A stretch of DNA of 5,479 nt from CAZLPZ01 sp964561535 (GTDB taxonomy: Bacteria > Pseudomonadota > Alphaproteobacteria > Micavibrionales > Micavibrionaceae): positions 1 through 5,479 of the forward strand of contig CAZLPZ010000059.1 of NCBI GenBank assembly GCA_964561535.1, written 5' to 3'. Within the stretch, counting starts at the first letter, position 1. Each line of letters opens with the position of its first letter. Position numbers and translations under genes: made by a program. The notes beneath the pieces were generated by a model, which had not been told where the DNA came from, searched no databases, and was given only the letters and a program-made list of their open reading frames with translations. Of this stretch, positions 1 through 5,375 are shown one piece after another.

Positions 1-15
1 AAGGATACATTTCAA

Positions 16-387
16 ATGGCCCCGACTGAATTTTTAATGTCATATTTTCCGATTATTGTGTTCTTGTTTATTGCGGGGGGGATTTCGGTGGCCGCCGTTC
101 TGGCATCGTGGATTGTGGCTAAACAAAAACCAGACGCCAACAAATTATCGCCCTATGAATGTGGGTTTGATGCGTTTGACGACGCGCGGCATAAATTCGA
201 TGTGCGGTTTTATTTGGTCGCGATCTTGTTCATTATTTTCGATTTGGAAATTGCGTTTCTCTTCCCCTGGGCGGTGACATTGGGTCAAATCGGCATGGTG
301 GGATTTTGGTCGATGATGGTGTTTTTGGGCGTTTTGACCGTTGGTTTTATTTATGAATGGAAAAAAGGCGCGTTGGAGTGGGAGTAA
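16..387 (+). CDS. nuoA: NADH-quinone oxidoreductase subunit A
   Basis: Small membrane subunit of complex I, at the junction of the peripheral and membrane arms near the quinone channel. The 123 residues match the usual family length. Three hydrophobic segments are visible at about 11-33, 64-85 and 94-114. The loop after the first holds the family signature YECGFDAFDDARHKFDVRF (47-65), and the second segment contains FDLEIAFLFPWA with the conserved acidic pair Asp76 and Glu78. The C-terminus EWKKGALEWE is also typical. The ATG at 16 has AAGGA at 1-5, a somewhat long spacing of 10 bases; an in-frame ATG at 37 would give a shorter N-terminus. It is the first nuo gene of the operon here, so the operon promoter must lie upstream of the window. 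The identification is secure. Confidence 0.97.
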   Translation: MAPTEFLMSYFPIIVFLFIAGGISVAAVLASWIVAKQKPDANKLSPYECGFDAFDDARHKFDVRFYLVAILFIIFDLEIAFLFPWAVTLGQIGMVGFWSMMVFLGVLTVGFIYEWKKGALEWE

Positions 388-394
388 AGAAATC

Positions 395-589
395 ATGAAA
401 AAACCAAAAGTCACACCCGTTTATCATTTGATATGTAAGCATAACTCCCCACTTTTTTGTCTTTCATCTGCTTATCTTGAAGTGACTACGCCGGATAGAG
501 ATATTGTTCTAGAGGCTATTCAACATGCGAAATTTTTAAGAGGATTAAAAAATTTGCGTTCAAAAAGCTATGAACCTCAACAAGTTTAG
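395..589 (+). CDS. Hypothetical 64-residue protein inserted between nuoA and nuoB
   Basis: I do not recognise this protein. The open frame extends back to a TTG at 341 inside nuoA, but the likely start is the ATG at 395, 7 bases after the nuoA stop, giving MKKPKVTPVYHLICKHNSPL at the N-terminus. GGAG at 381-384 is 10 bases upstream and overlaps the end of nuoA. The product is basic, has two cysteines (about 13 and 22) and no obvious membrane span. A polar stretch (about 31-64) with VLEAIQHAKFLRGLKNLRSK looks helical. By my count the gene has 67 G/C in 195 bases (34%), far below the flanking nuo genes, and it uses AGA, TTA and CTA codons that are scarcer in them. Its stop overlaps the AGGA that may serve nuoB. 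Position suggests co-transcription with nuo, but nothing shows a complex I function. It could be a recent insertion or a non-functional open frame. Confidence 0.5.
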   Translation: MKKPKVTPVYHLICKHNSPLFCLSSAYLEVTTPDRDIVLEAIQHAKFLRGLKNLRSKSYEPQQV

Positions 590-600
590 GACTTCACAGA

Positions 601-1185
601 ATGACACACGATCGCATTATTGAACGCGCGCCTTCCGCGCCCCTGACCACCAAAATCCCCATGCCAGCTTTGCCACTTGGGGCTGGACATCAGGCCATGG
701 CGGCGGCGGTATCGAAAACGGTCGAGGAAAAAGGGTTCATGTTGACAACGGTCGATCATCTGTTCGATTGGGCGCGCACGGGGTCGATGTGGCCGATGAC
801 GTTTGGGTTGGCGTGCTGCGCCGTTGAAATGATCCATGCCTATATGTCGCGCTATGACCTCGACCGTTTTGGCATTATCCCGCGGCCGTCGCCCCGCCAA
901 TCGGACGTGATGATTGTGGCCGGAACGTTGACGAATAAAATGGCACCGGCATTACGGCGCGTATACGATCAAATGCCTGAACCGCGGTGGGTGATTTCGA
1001 TGGGGTCGTGTGCCAATGGGGGCGGGTATTACCATTATTCTTATTCTGTCGTGCGCGGATGTGACCGCATTGTGCCCGTCGATATTTACGTGCCCGGATG
1101 CCCGCCCACGGCAGAGGCATTGGTGTACGGTATTTTATTGCTGCAGAAAAAAATTCAACGTGAAGATACGCGGATGGTGAGGTAG
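601..1185 (+). CDS. nuoB: NADH-quinone oxidoreductase subunit B (PSST homologue)
   Basis: Peripheral-arm subunit that holds iron-sulfur cluster N2, the last electron carrier before quinone. The 194 residues contain the four expected cluster ligands: adjacent Cys72-Cys73 in GLACCAVEM, Cys137 in GSCANGGGYYHYSYSVVRGC, and Cys167 in VPGCPPTAEAL. Other family blocks present are RPSPRQSDVMIVAGTLTNKM (95-114) and APALRRVYDQMPEPRWVISM (115-134). The first 40 residues are variable, as is usual. WPMTFGLACC resembles Rickettsiales and mitochondrial PSST more than free-living alphaproteobacteria with LMWMTFG, from memory of the family. The ATG at 601 follows AGGA (588-591) overlapping the stop of the preceding small ORF. 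Normally nuoB follows nuoA directly; here a 64-residue ORF separates them. Confidence 0.98.
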   Translation: MTHDRIIERAPSAPLTTKIPMPALPLGAGHQAMAAAVSKTVEEKGFMLTTVDHLFDWARTGSMWPMTFGLACCAVEMIHAYMSRYDLDRFGIIPRPSPRQSDVMIVAGTLTNKMAPALRRVYDQMPEPRWVISMGSCANGGGYYHYSYSVVRGCDRIVPVDIYVPGCPPTAEALVYGILLLQKKIQREDTRMVR

Positions 1186-1188
1186 GAA
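1179..1188 (+). promoter_or_regulatory. Ribosome binding site of the small ORF after nuoB
   Basis: GAGG at 1179-1182 followed by TAGGA at 1183-1187 lies directly before the ATG at 1189. It spans the last codons and stop of nuoB. This is among the better Shine-Dalgarno matches in the window and supports 1189 as a real start, translated right after nuoB. The same bases also encode the C-terminus of nuoB, so part of the match may be fortuitous. Confidence 0.5.
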
Positions 1189-1422
1189 ATGCAGGAATTT
1201 TGGATTCGTGCCGCAAATGATGGATCAAAAGCAGACCAAGAGAAATTCCGCCGAACTGTGAATGCACGTGCAATGGCTTTTACGGACAGAACGGGGCTAA
1301 GTTCAGTAAGTTGTAGATATATAAATACATATGATTTTGATAGAATTATTAGAGGTGAACATCATGAGTTATCTCGTCTAATAGTGAATCAATTGCCCTA
1401 TCCTTCTTTTGGAATAATTTAA
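1189..1422 (+). CDS. Hypothetical 77-residue protein inserted between nuoB and nuoC
   Basis: I do not recognise this protein. It starts with ATG 3 bases after the nuoB stop, with a good ribosome binding site, and ends 16 bases before nuoC. The product begins MQEFWIRAANDGSKADQEKF and is charged and soluble, rich in Arg, Asp and Asn, with no membrane segment, no signal peptide and one cysteine (about 42). The middle (44-63) reads INTYDFDRIIRGEHHELSRL and the C-terminus is PYPSFGII. By my count 87 of 234 bases are G/C (37%), and the second half is the more AT-rich, unlike the nuo genes on each side. It shows no evident similarity to the small ORF between nuoA and nuoB. Possible readings are an accessory gene acquired into the operon or a non-functional open frame; the close coupling to nuoB argues mildly for translation. 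Confidence 0.55.
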   Translation: MQEFWIRAANDGSKADQEKFRRTVNARAMAFTDRTGLSSVSCRYINTYDFDRIIRGEHHELSRLIVNQLPYPSFGII

Positions 1423-1438
1423 ATTAAGAAGTTTTAAA

Positions 1439-2131
1439 ATGACCAACGATACATCCTTACCTCCTGAAACATCGGCAGAACTTCCTGAAAAATCTGCATT
1501 GGAACAATTGGGCGATTACATTTACGGCCAACGCGGCGCGGATGTTTTTGACCAAACCATTATCAAGGGCGAGTTATGTTTTACCGTTAAACGCGATCAT
1601 ATTATCCCGTTTCTGATGTTCTTAAAAAATGATAACCGCGTGGCGTTTAACCAATTGGTGGATTTGTGTGGGGTGGATGACCCGGCACAACCGGAACGTT
1701 TTACTGTCGTCTATAATTTATTATCGATGCGGCATAATTTGCGCGTACGAGTCAAGGTGAAAACAGTGGACGGCGCGGTGGTACCGTCGGTGACATCGGT
1801 GTTTTCGGGTGCCAATTGGTTCGAACGTGAAGTGTATGATTTGTATGGTGTTTATTTTGCGGATCATCCGGATTTACGCCGTATTTTGACCGATTACGGG
1901 TTTGATGGGCATCCGTTACGCAAAGATTTTCCGATGACGGGTTTTGTCGAATTAAGGTATGATGATTTGCAAAAACGCGTGGTGTATGGCCCTGTGAATT
2001 TGGTTCAGGACTATCGGAATTTTGATGCGTTGTCACCCTGGGACGGTATGACCAATGTTCAGTTGCCCGGGGATGAAAAAGGGACGAAACCCCAACGCGG
2101 GTGGTTGCCCGTGGATAAGAAGGTAGGGTAA
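1439..2131 (+). CDS. nuoC: NADH-quinone oxidoreductase subunit C (30 kDa subunit homologue)
   Basis: Peripheral-arm structural subunit of complex I that packs against NuoD and NuoB and carries no cofactor. The 230 residues contain the 30 kDa family signature from about 128 to 168: FEREVYDLYGVYFADHPDLR, then RILTDYGFDGHPLRKDFPMTG. The more usual form of the first block has Trp (EREVWD or EREAWD) where this protein has Tyr133. The N-terminal alpha/beta domain covers roughly 18-115, and the acidic first 17 residues are a variable tail. The C-terminal part VVYGPVNLVQDYRNFDALSPW (181-201) is typical of alphaproteobacterial and mitochondrial forms. The ATG at 1439 has only a weak AAGAAG (1426-1431) upstream. 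It is a separate gene, not a NuoCD fusion; nuoD starts 4 bases after its stop. Confidence 0.97.
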   Translation: MTNDTSLPPETSAELPEKSALEQLGDYIYGQRGADVFDQTIIKGELCFTVKRDHIIPFLMFLKNDNRVAFNQLVDLCGVDDPAQPERFTVVYNLLSMRHNLRVRVKVKTVDGAVVPSVTSVFSGANWFEREVYDLYGVYFADHPDLRRILTDYGFDGHPLRKDFPMTGFVELRYDDLQKRVVYGPVNLVQDYRNFDALSPWDGMTNVQLPGDEKGTKPQRGWLPVDKKVG

Positions 2132-2135
2132 AGAC

Positions 2136-3338
2136 ATGAATAACGAAAATACTGCCATCGCCGATCAAACAACGATTAAACCCTATACCATGAATTTTGG
2201 ACCGCAACATCCCGCGGCGCATGGCGTTTTGCGGTTGGTCATGGAAATGGACGGCGAAGTTGTGACCCGTGCCGATCCGCATATCGGCTTGCTTCATCGC
2301 GGAACCGAAAAATTGATCGAAGCGAAAACATATATGCAGGCGTTGCCGTATTTCGACCGACTCGATTACGTCAGTCCCATGAATCAAGAACATTGCTTTG
2401 CGCTTGCTACCGAAAAATTATTGGGGATCACGCCCCCGCCGCGCGCGCAATATATTCGCGTTTTATTTTGTGAACTGACCCGTATTCTCAATCACATTTT
2501 GAATATCACGACATTCGCGTTGGATATCGGCGCGATCACGCCGGCGTTGTGGGCCTTTGAAGAACGCGAAAAGGGGATGGAGTTTTATGACCGGGTGTGC
2601 GGCGCGCGCCTTCATGCAAATTACATTCGCCCCGGCGGCGTGCATCAAGATTTGCCGGATGGTCTGATTGCTGATATGCGCGCATGGGTTAAATCATTTC
2701 CGCGTGTGTTAAATGACCTTGATGGATTATTGACCGATAACCGTATTTTTAAACAGCGCACGGTCGATATTGGTGTGGCGACCAAAGAACAGGCGTTGGA
2801 TTTTGGGTTTACGGGACCCATGCTGCGCGGGTCAGGGGTGGCGTGGGATCTACGGAAATCGCAGCCCTATGATGTGTATGCGGATCTCAATTTTGATATT
2901 CCGGTGGGCAACACAGGCGATTGTTACGCGCGGTATGTCGTGCGGATGGAAGAAATGCGCCAATCATTGCGGATCATGGATCAATGTTTGGATAAAATGC
3001 CCGGCGGTGATGTGATGATCGATGATTACAAGGTCGCGCCGCCCCCGCGCGCCGAAATGAAACGGTCGATGGAGGCATTGATCCACCACTTTAAACTCTA
3101 TACTGAAGGGGTGCACGTGCCGGCGGGTGAAACATACACGGCGGTCGAGGCCCCCAAGGGCGAATTTGCGGTGTATTTGATATCGGACGGCACGAATAAA
3201 CCGTACCGGTGTCACATTCGCGCCCCGGGCTTTGTCCATTTGCAGGGTTTGGATTTTATGTCGCGCGGGCATATGTTGGCCGATGCGGTGGCCATTATTG
3301 GGTCGATGGATATTGTGTTTGGCGAGATTGATCGGTGA
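2136..3338 (+). CDS. nuoD: NADH-quinone oxidoreductase subunit D (49 kDa subunit homologue)
   Basis: Peripheral-arm subunit that forms most of the quinone-binding pocket with NuoB; the family descends from the large subunit of [NiFe] hydrogenases. The 400 residues match the family length. Visible blocks: FGPQHPAAHGVLRLVMEMDG (21-40), HIGLLHRGTEKLIE (49-62), LPYFDRLDYVSPMNQEH (70-86), GGVHQDLPDGL (167-177), and RAPGFVHLQGL (362-372) near the C-terminus. His29 and Tyr78 correspond by spacing to the quinone-site pair His59/Tyr108 of the bovine subunit, and Asp130 to bovine Asp160. All three are present, so the site looks functional. The ATG at 2136 has AAGGTAGGG just upstream inside the end of nuoC, and the spacer from the nuoC stop is 4 bases, indicating co-translation. 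Nothing suggests damage. Confidence 0.98.
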   Translation: MNNENTAIADQTTIKPYTMNFGPQHPAAHGVLRLVMEMDGEVVTRADPHIGLLHRGTEKLIEAKTYMQALPYFDRLDYVSPMNQEHCFALATEKLLGITPPPRAQYIRVLFCELTRILNHILNITTFALDIGAITPALWAFEEREKGMEFYDRVCGARLHANYIRPGGVHQDLPDGLIADMRAWVKSFPRVLNDLDGLLTDNRIFKQRTVDIGVATKEQALDFGFTGPMLRGSGVAWDLRKSQPYDVYADLNFDIPVGNTGDCYARYVVRMEEMRQSLRIMDQCLDKMPGGDVMIDDYKVAPPPRAEMKRSMEALIHHFKLYTEGVHVPAGETYTAVEAPKGEFAVYLISDGTNKPYRCHIRAPGFVHLQGLDFMSRGHMLADAVAIIGSMDIVFGEIDR

Positions 3339-3354
3339 GAACGGAAAGTAAAAA

Positions 3355-4011
3355 ATGAAAAAGCACGTTGATTTTGATACGGCACAACAACTTTATCCCA
3401 CATTCGCATTTCGGGATGGGGCGGCCGTTTCCGATATTTTATCGCGGTACCCAGGGGGCCAGGAACGGTCGGCGGTGATGCCGTTGCTGGATCTGGCGCA
3501 ACGTCAGGTGGGCGTCGATGGGGCAGGGCGGTCAACCCCCTTCGGCGGATGGATCCCGCGGTCGGCCATGGACGAAATTGCGCGGATTATTCACGAACCC
3601 CCCGTGCGGGTGTATGAAGTCGCCACGTTTTATTCAATGTATAATATGGAACCTGTGGGTAAATATTTGATTCAAGTGTGCACGACGACGCCGTGTGCCT
3701 TGTGCAATGCCGGGGCCATTATGACGACGATTGAAAACCACTTGGGGATTCATATTGGAGACACCACGGACGATGGATATTTCACCTTGGCCGAAGTTGA
3801 ATGTTTGGGCGCGTGCGTGAATGCCCCCATGGTGCAAATTAATGATGATTATTACGAGGATTTAACGCCTGAAAATATGATGATCGTGCTGGATGATCTG
3901 CGGGCGGGGCGGCCCGTATCGGTGGGGTCACAACATGGCCGGCGGGGATCGATGGCGATCACGGGGCCGACAACGATGCAGGACCGCGCGAAAAAAGTGG
4001 GTGTTCAATAG
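3355..4011 (+). CDS. nuoE: NADH-quinone oxidoreductase subunit E (24 kDa subunit homologue)
   Basis: Thioredoxin-like [2Fe-2S] subunit of the NADH dehydrogenase module; it binds cluster N1a and partners with NuoF. The four ligands are present: Cys109 and Cys114 in CTTTPC, and Cys150 and Cys154 in CLGAC. The block RVYEVATFYSMYN (85-97) and the N-terminal helical domain (about 22-80) are typical. Between LAQRQ (47-51) and GWIPRSAMD (65-73) there is a Gly-rich stretch (52-64), where most relatives I recall have only two to four residues, so this looks like a short loop insertion. At 218 residues it is somewhat longer than E. coli NuoE, with a polar C-terminal tail after about 185. The ATG at 3355 has GGAAAG (3343-3348) at good spacing. 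The partner gene nuoF does not follow. Confidence 0.96.
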   Translation: MKKHVDFDTAQQLYPTFAFRDGAAVSDILSRYPGGQERSAVMPLLDLAQRQVGVDGAGRSTPFGGWIPRSAMDEIARIIHEPPVRVYEVATFYSMYNMEPVGKYLIQVCTTTPCALCNAGAIMTTIENHLGIHIGDTTDDGYFTLAEVECLGACVNAPMVQINDDYYEDLTPENMMIVLDDLRAGRPVSVGSQHGRRGSMAITGPTTMQDRAKKVGVQ

Positions 4012-4016
4012 AAGGA
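4011..4016 (+). promoter_or_regulatory. Ribosome binding site supporting a TTG start
   Basis: GAAGGA overlaps the last base of the nuoE stop codon and sits 7 bases before the TTG at 4024. Together with the need for an intact first beta strand (KLVYTAL) in the product, it supports TTG as the start. The next in-frame ATG (codon 18) would delete that strand. Confidence 0.6.
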
Positions 4017-4023
4017 TATATTC

Positions 4024-4416
4024 TTGACGAAACTTGTCTACACGGCTTTATCGAGACATTCTTTTTATGCAAATATGATTGTCTGTGCTTTTGTGTTCCA
4101 TGAAAACGCCGTACCTTTGAATCCGTTTAATCTTTTCGGCTATTTTTTATATGATTTGGTGAATCGCGATCTTGTCCGATCTGCGAATAATGCCGTGATT
4201 GCCCGGGCCGATGAAATATGGACTTTTGGGCCTATTTCCAATGGGGTAGCAGCTGAAGTTCTATTGGCTTATGAATTAGGAAAAAAGGTGAGACACTTTT
4301 CGGTGGGTCCTAAAATAGAGGATATTGGCGAGATTCGATTTGATCAGCTGATGTTCGAGGACGGTGTTTTTGATCAATATGGAGAAAAAATGCAGAGGGA
4401 GCCGGATAAGGTGTGA
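4024..4416 (+). CDS. Nucleoside 2-deoxyribosyltransferase-like small protein
   Basis: A 130-residue protein starting with TTG 12 bases after the nuoE stop. The sequence has the layout of small nucleoside 2-deoxyribosyltransferase-like Rossmann proteins: a first strand KLVYTAL (3-9), a helix, FHENAVPLNPFNLFGYF (25-41), a basic/acidic helix NRDLVRSANNAVIARADEIW (47-66), then FGPISNGVAAEVLLAYELGK (68-87) and VRHFSV (89-94). ADEIW followed by a Gly/Ser/Asn loop and Glu78 in the next helix parallels the strand-loop-catalytic-Glu region of that superfamily. Activity is not shown; related small proteins are mostly uncharacterised and common in phages and mobile elements. The tail (95-130) is acidic and variable. 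It occupies the place where nuoF is expected. GC content looks lower than in nuoE by eye. Fold assignment is moderate confidence; substrate is unknown. Confidence 0.7.
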   Translation: MTKLVYTALSRHSFYANMIVCAFVFHENAVPLNPFNLFGYFLYDLVNRDLVRSANNAVIARADEIWTFGPISNGVAAEVLLAYELGKKVRHFSVGPKIEDIGEIRFDQLMFEDGVFDQYGEKMQREPDKV

Positions 4417-4497
4417 TTGCTTTTCCAGGGTGACAGACCATTGAAAAATGTCAATTTTCCTTGACGCCCTTACCCGATGCATGATTCACTGGAACTC
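4417..4497 (+). other. Intergenic gap between the NDT-like gene and ftsB
   Basis: This is the only sizeable gap on the + strand between genes and marks the likely end of the nuo transcription unit. It holds a short imperfect hairpin (GAAAA at 4443-4447 against TTTTC at 4455-4459), which is AT-only in the stem core and is not followed by a T-run, so I do not call it a terminator. TTGACG at 4461-4466 could be a -35 element for the downstream gene, but no good -10 box sits at the right distance. Confidence 0.35.
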
Positions 4498-4830
4498 ATG
4501 AGTTTCTTTCAAAAACCCCGTTCTGCTTTTATTCAAAATCGATCCTCCTTACGTCAAAATTGGGTGTTTGTGGCCGGGGTTTTTTTGTGTATTTATTTTA
4601 CGTATTTTATTGTACAGGGCGACCGGAGTTATATTCGCCTGTTGGGGTTGCGATCGGCCATTACCCGCAGCACAGATGACTATGAAAAATTAAAAATCGA
4701 GCGGACGGATCTCGCGCGTAAAGTCGATATGTTGCGCCCCGGGTCGATTAATCGTGACTATCTTGAGGAACGCGCGCGCTTTATGCTGGGGTATCGGGGG
4801 TCTGGCGAAGTGGATGTGGTGAAGAAATAG
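4498..4830 (+). CDS. FtsB/DivIC-like septum formation initiator protein
   Basis: Bitopic membrane protein of the FtsB/DivIC family, which joins FtsL and FtsQ in the divisome. From the ATG at 4498 it has 110 residues: a basic cytoplasmic N-terminus (1-21), one membrane span NWVFVAGVFLCIYFTYFIV (21-39), the juxtamembrane VQGDRS (39-44), a coiled-coil heptad region (about 45-80), and LRPGSINRDYLEERARFMLG (79-98), the conserved periplasmic end. This is the alphaproteobacterial version of the family. An in-frame ATG at 4477 would add 7 residues but has no Shine-Dalgarno; 4498 has GGAA only 3 bases away, so the start is uncertain. In many alphaproteobacteria this gene sits near eno and pyruvate dehydrogenase genes; neither is here. 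It may have its own promoter in the 80-base gap upstream. Confidence 0.88.
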   Translation: MSFFQKPRSAFIQNRSSLRQNWVFVAGVFLCIYFTYFIVQGDRSYIRLLGLRSAITRSTDDYEKLKIERTDLARKVDMLRPGSINRDYLEERARFMLGYRGSGEVDVVKK

Positions 4831-4851
4831 GGTTGAGGGTAGATCCTACAT

Positions 4852-5256
4852 TTAAAAAGATAGGTCGTTTGCTGCTTCTCTTTTAGAGAGAAATTTGGAG
4901 GCCTTTATTTGAGTTAAATGATTCGATCGTTCATGAACAGTCATTATAACAGGTTCAAAAAACCATGGTAAAGAGCTCCCTCGTATTTCTAGTTCACCTT
5001 GTTTAAGAACTTTAAATGTTTCTAAGATATCAGTCTCCATCCATCTTTCTAGGGCGTTTTCGATTTGAGAGGAAAGGTCCTTATTATTGATGAAAGCGTC
5101 TCCAAGAGAGAGGAGGGTTTTTCTGTTTTCATCTTCGAATGCCATTTTTCGGCCTTCAGGCGATAAGGATTCGAGGATCCCGAGTAACGGTTCTGCGGGA
5201 AATTCTTCGGCGGTTATCCCTAAAATTGTTTTTTTTTCGTCTACAGATATAGCCAT
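4852..5256 (-). CDS. Hypothetical 134-residue protein, AT-rich, convergent to ftsB
   Basis: I do not recognise this protein. It reads MAISVDEKKTILGITAEEFP at the N-terminus and is highly charged, with several probable amphipathic helices (about 21-55, 58-90 and 108-130) and no membrane span or signal peptide. SQIENALERWMETDILETFK (62-81) and a single SSLPWFFEPVI segment (94-104) stand out; no catalytic motif is seen. The ATG at 5256 lacks a clear ribosome binding site. Met38 (codon at 5145-5143) has AAGG 7 bases upstream, so a 97-residue form is possible. The overlapping + strand frame (5087-5317) is Ser-rich and looks like a shadow. It is convergent with the septum gene, 21 bases away, with no strong terminator between. 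Base composition is lower in GC than the nuo genes, suggesting an accessory or acquired gene. Confidence 0.6.
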   Translation of the reverse strand: MAISVDEKKTILGITAEEFPAEPLLGILESLSPEGRKMAFEDENRKTLLSLGDAFINNKDLSSQIENALERWMETDILETFKVLKQGELEIRGSSLPWFFEPVIMTVHERSNHLTQIKASKFLSKREAANDLSF

Positions 5257-5283
5257 AATATTTCTATCGTTTGTGAATATCTT

Positions 5284-5312
5284 GTTGTATTTTGAAGCTT
5301 ATATATTGTCAT
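5284..5312 (-). promoter_or_regulatory. Possible sigma-70-type promoter for the 134-residue - strand gene
   Basis: On the - strand, ATGACA (5312-5307) and TACAAC (5289-5284) are separated by exactly 17 bases, and the expected start of transcription would be near 5277, about 20 bases before the ATG at 5256. The match is 5 of 6 and 4 of 6 to the consensus. The region is very AT-rich, so chance matches are likely. Confidence 0.3.
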
Positions 5313-5375
5313 ATTAATCTTATAAGGCAATATCGATGCGATATCAAGTGTTATATTTAAGATTATGTCTTATTT

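Noticed and set aside
341..394. Upstream TTG extension of the small ORF between nuoA and nuoB
   Set aside because: It would overlap nuoA by 47 bases in another frame and has no clear ribosome binding site; the ATG at 395 fits the operon spacing better.
1752..2393. Long open frame on the - strand across nuoC and nuoD
   Set aside because: It lies opposite two strongly conserved genes, and its product is rich in His, Pro and Arg with no domain pattern; it is a codon-bias shadow.
4443..4459. Rho-independent terminator after the NDT-like gene
   Set aside because: The stem is only five pairs, mostly A-T, and no T-run follows; too weak to call.
4461..4489. Promoter for the septum gene based on TTGACG
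   Set aside because: At a 16-18 base spacing there is no TATAAT-like hexamer, and the predicted start of transcription would fall almost on the start codon.
4839..4849. Terminator hairpin GTAG-ATC-CTAC between the convergent genes
   Set aside because: Four-pair stem with a three-base loop, followed by ATTTAAAAAG and not a T-run; likely chance.
4877..4889. TCTCT-TTT-AGAGA inverted repeat
   Set aside because: Short, inside the coding end of the - strand gene, and expected by chance in low-complexity sequence.
5087..5317. + strand frame of 76 codons opposite the - strand hypothetical gene
   Set aside because: Ser/Phe-rich product without structure, antisense to a frame with a more protein-like composition.
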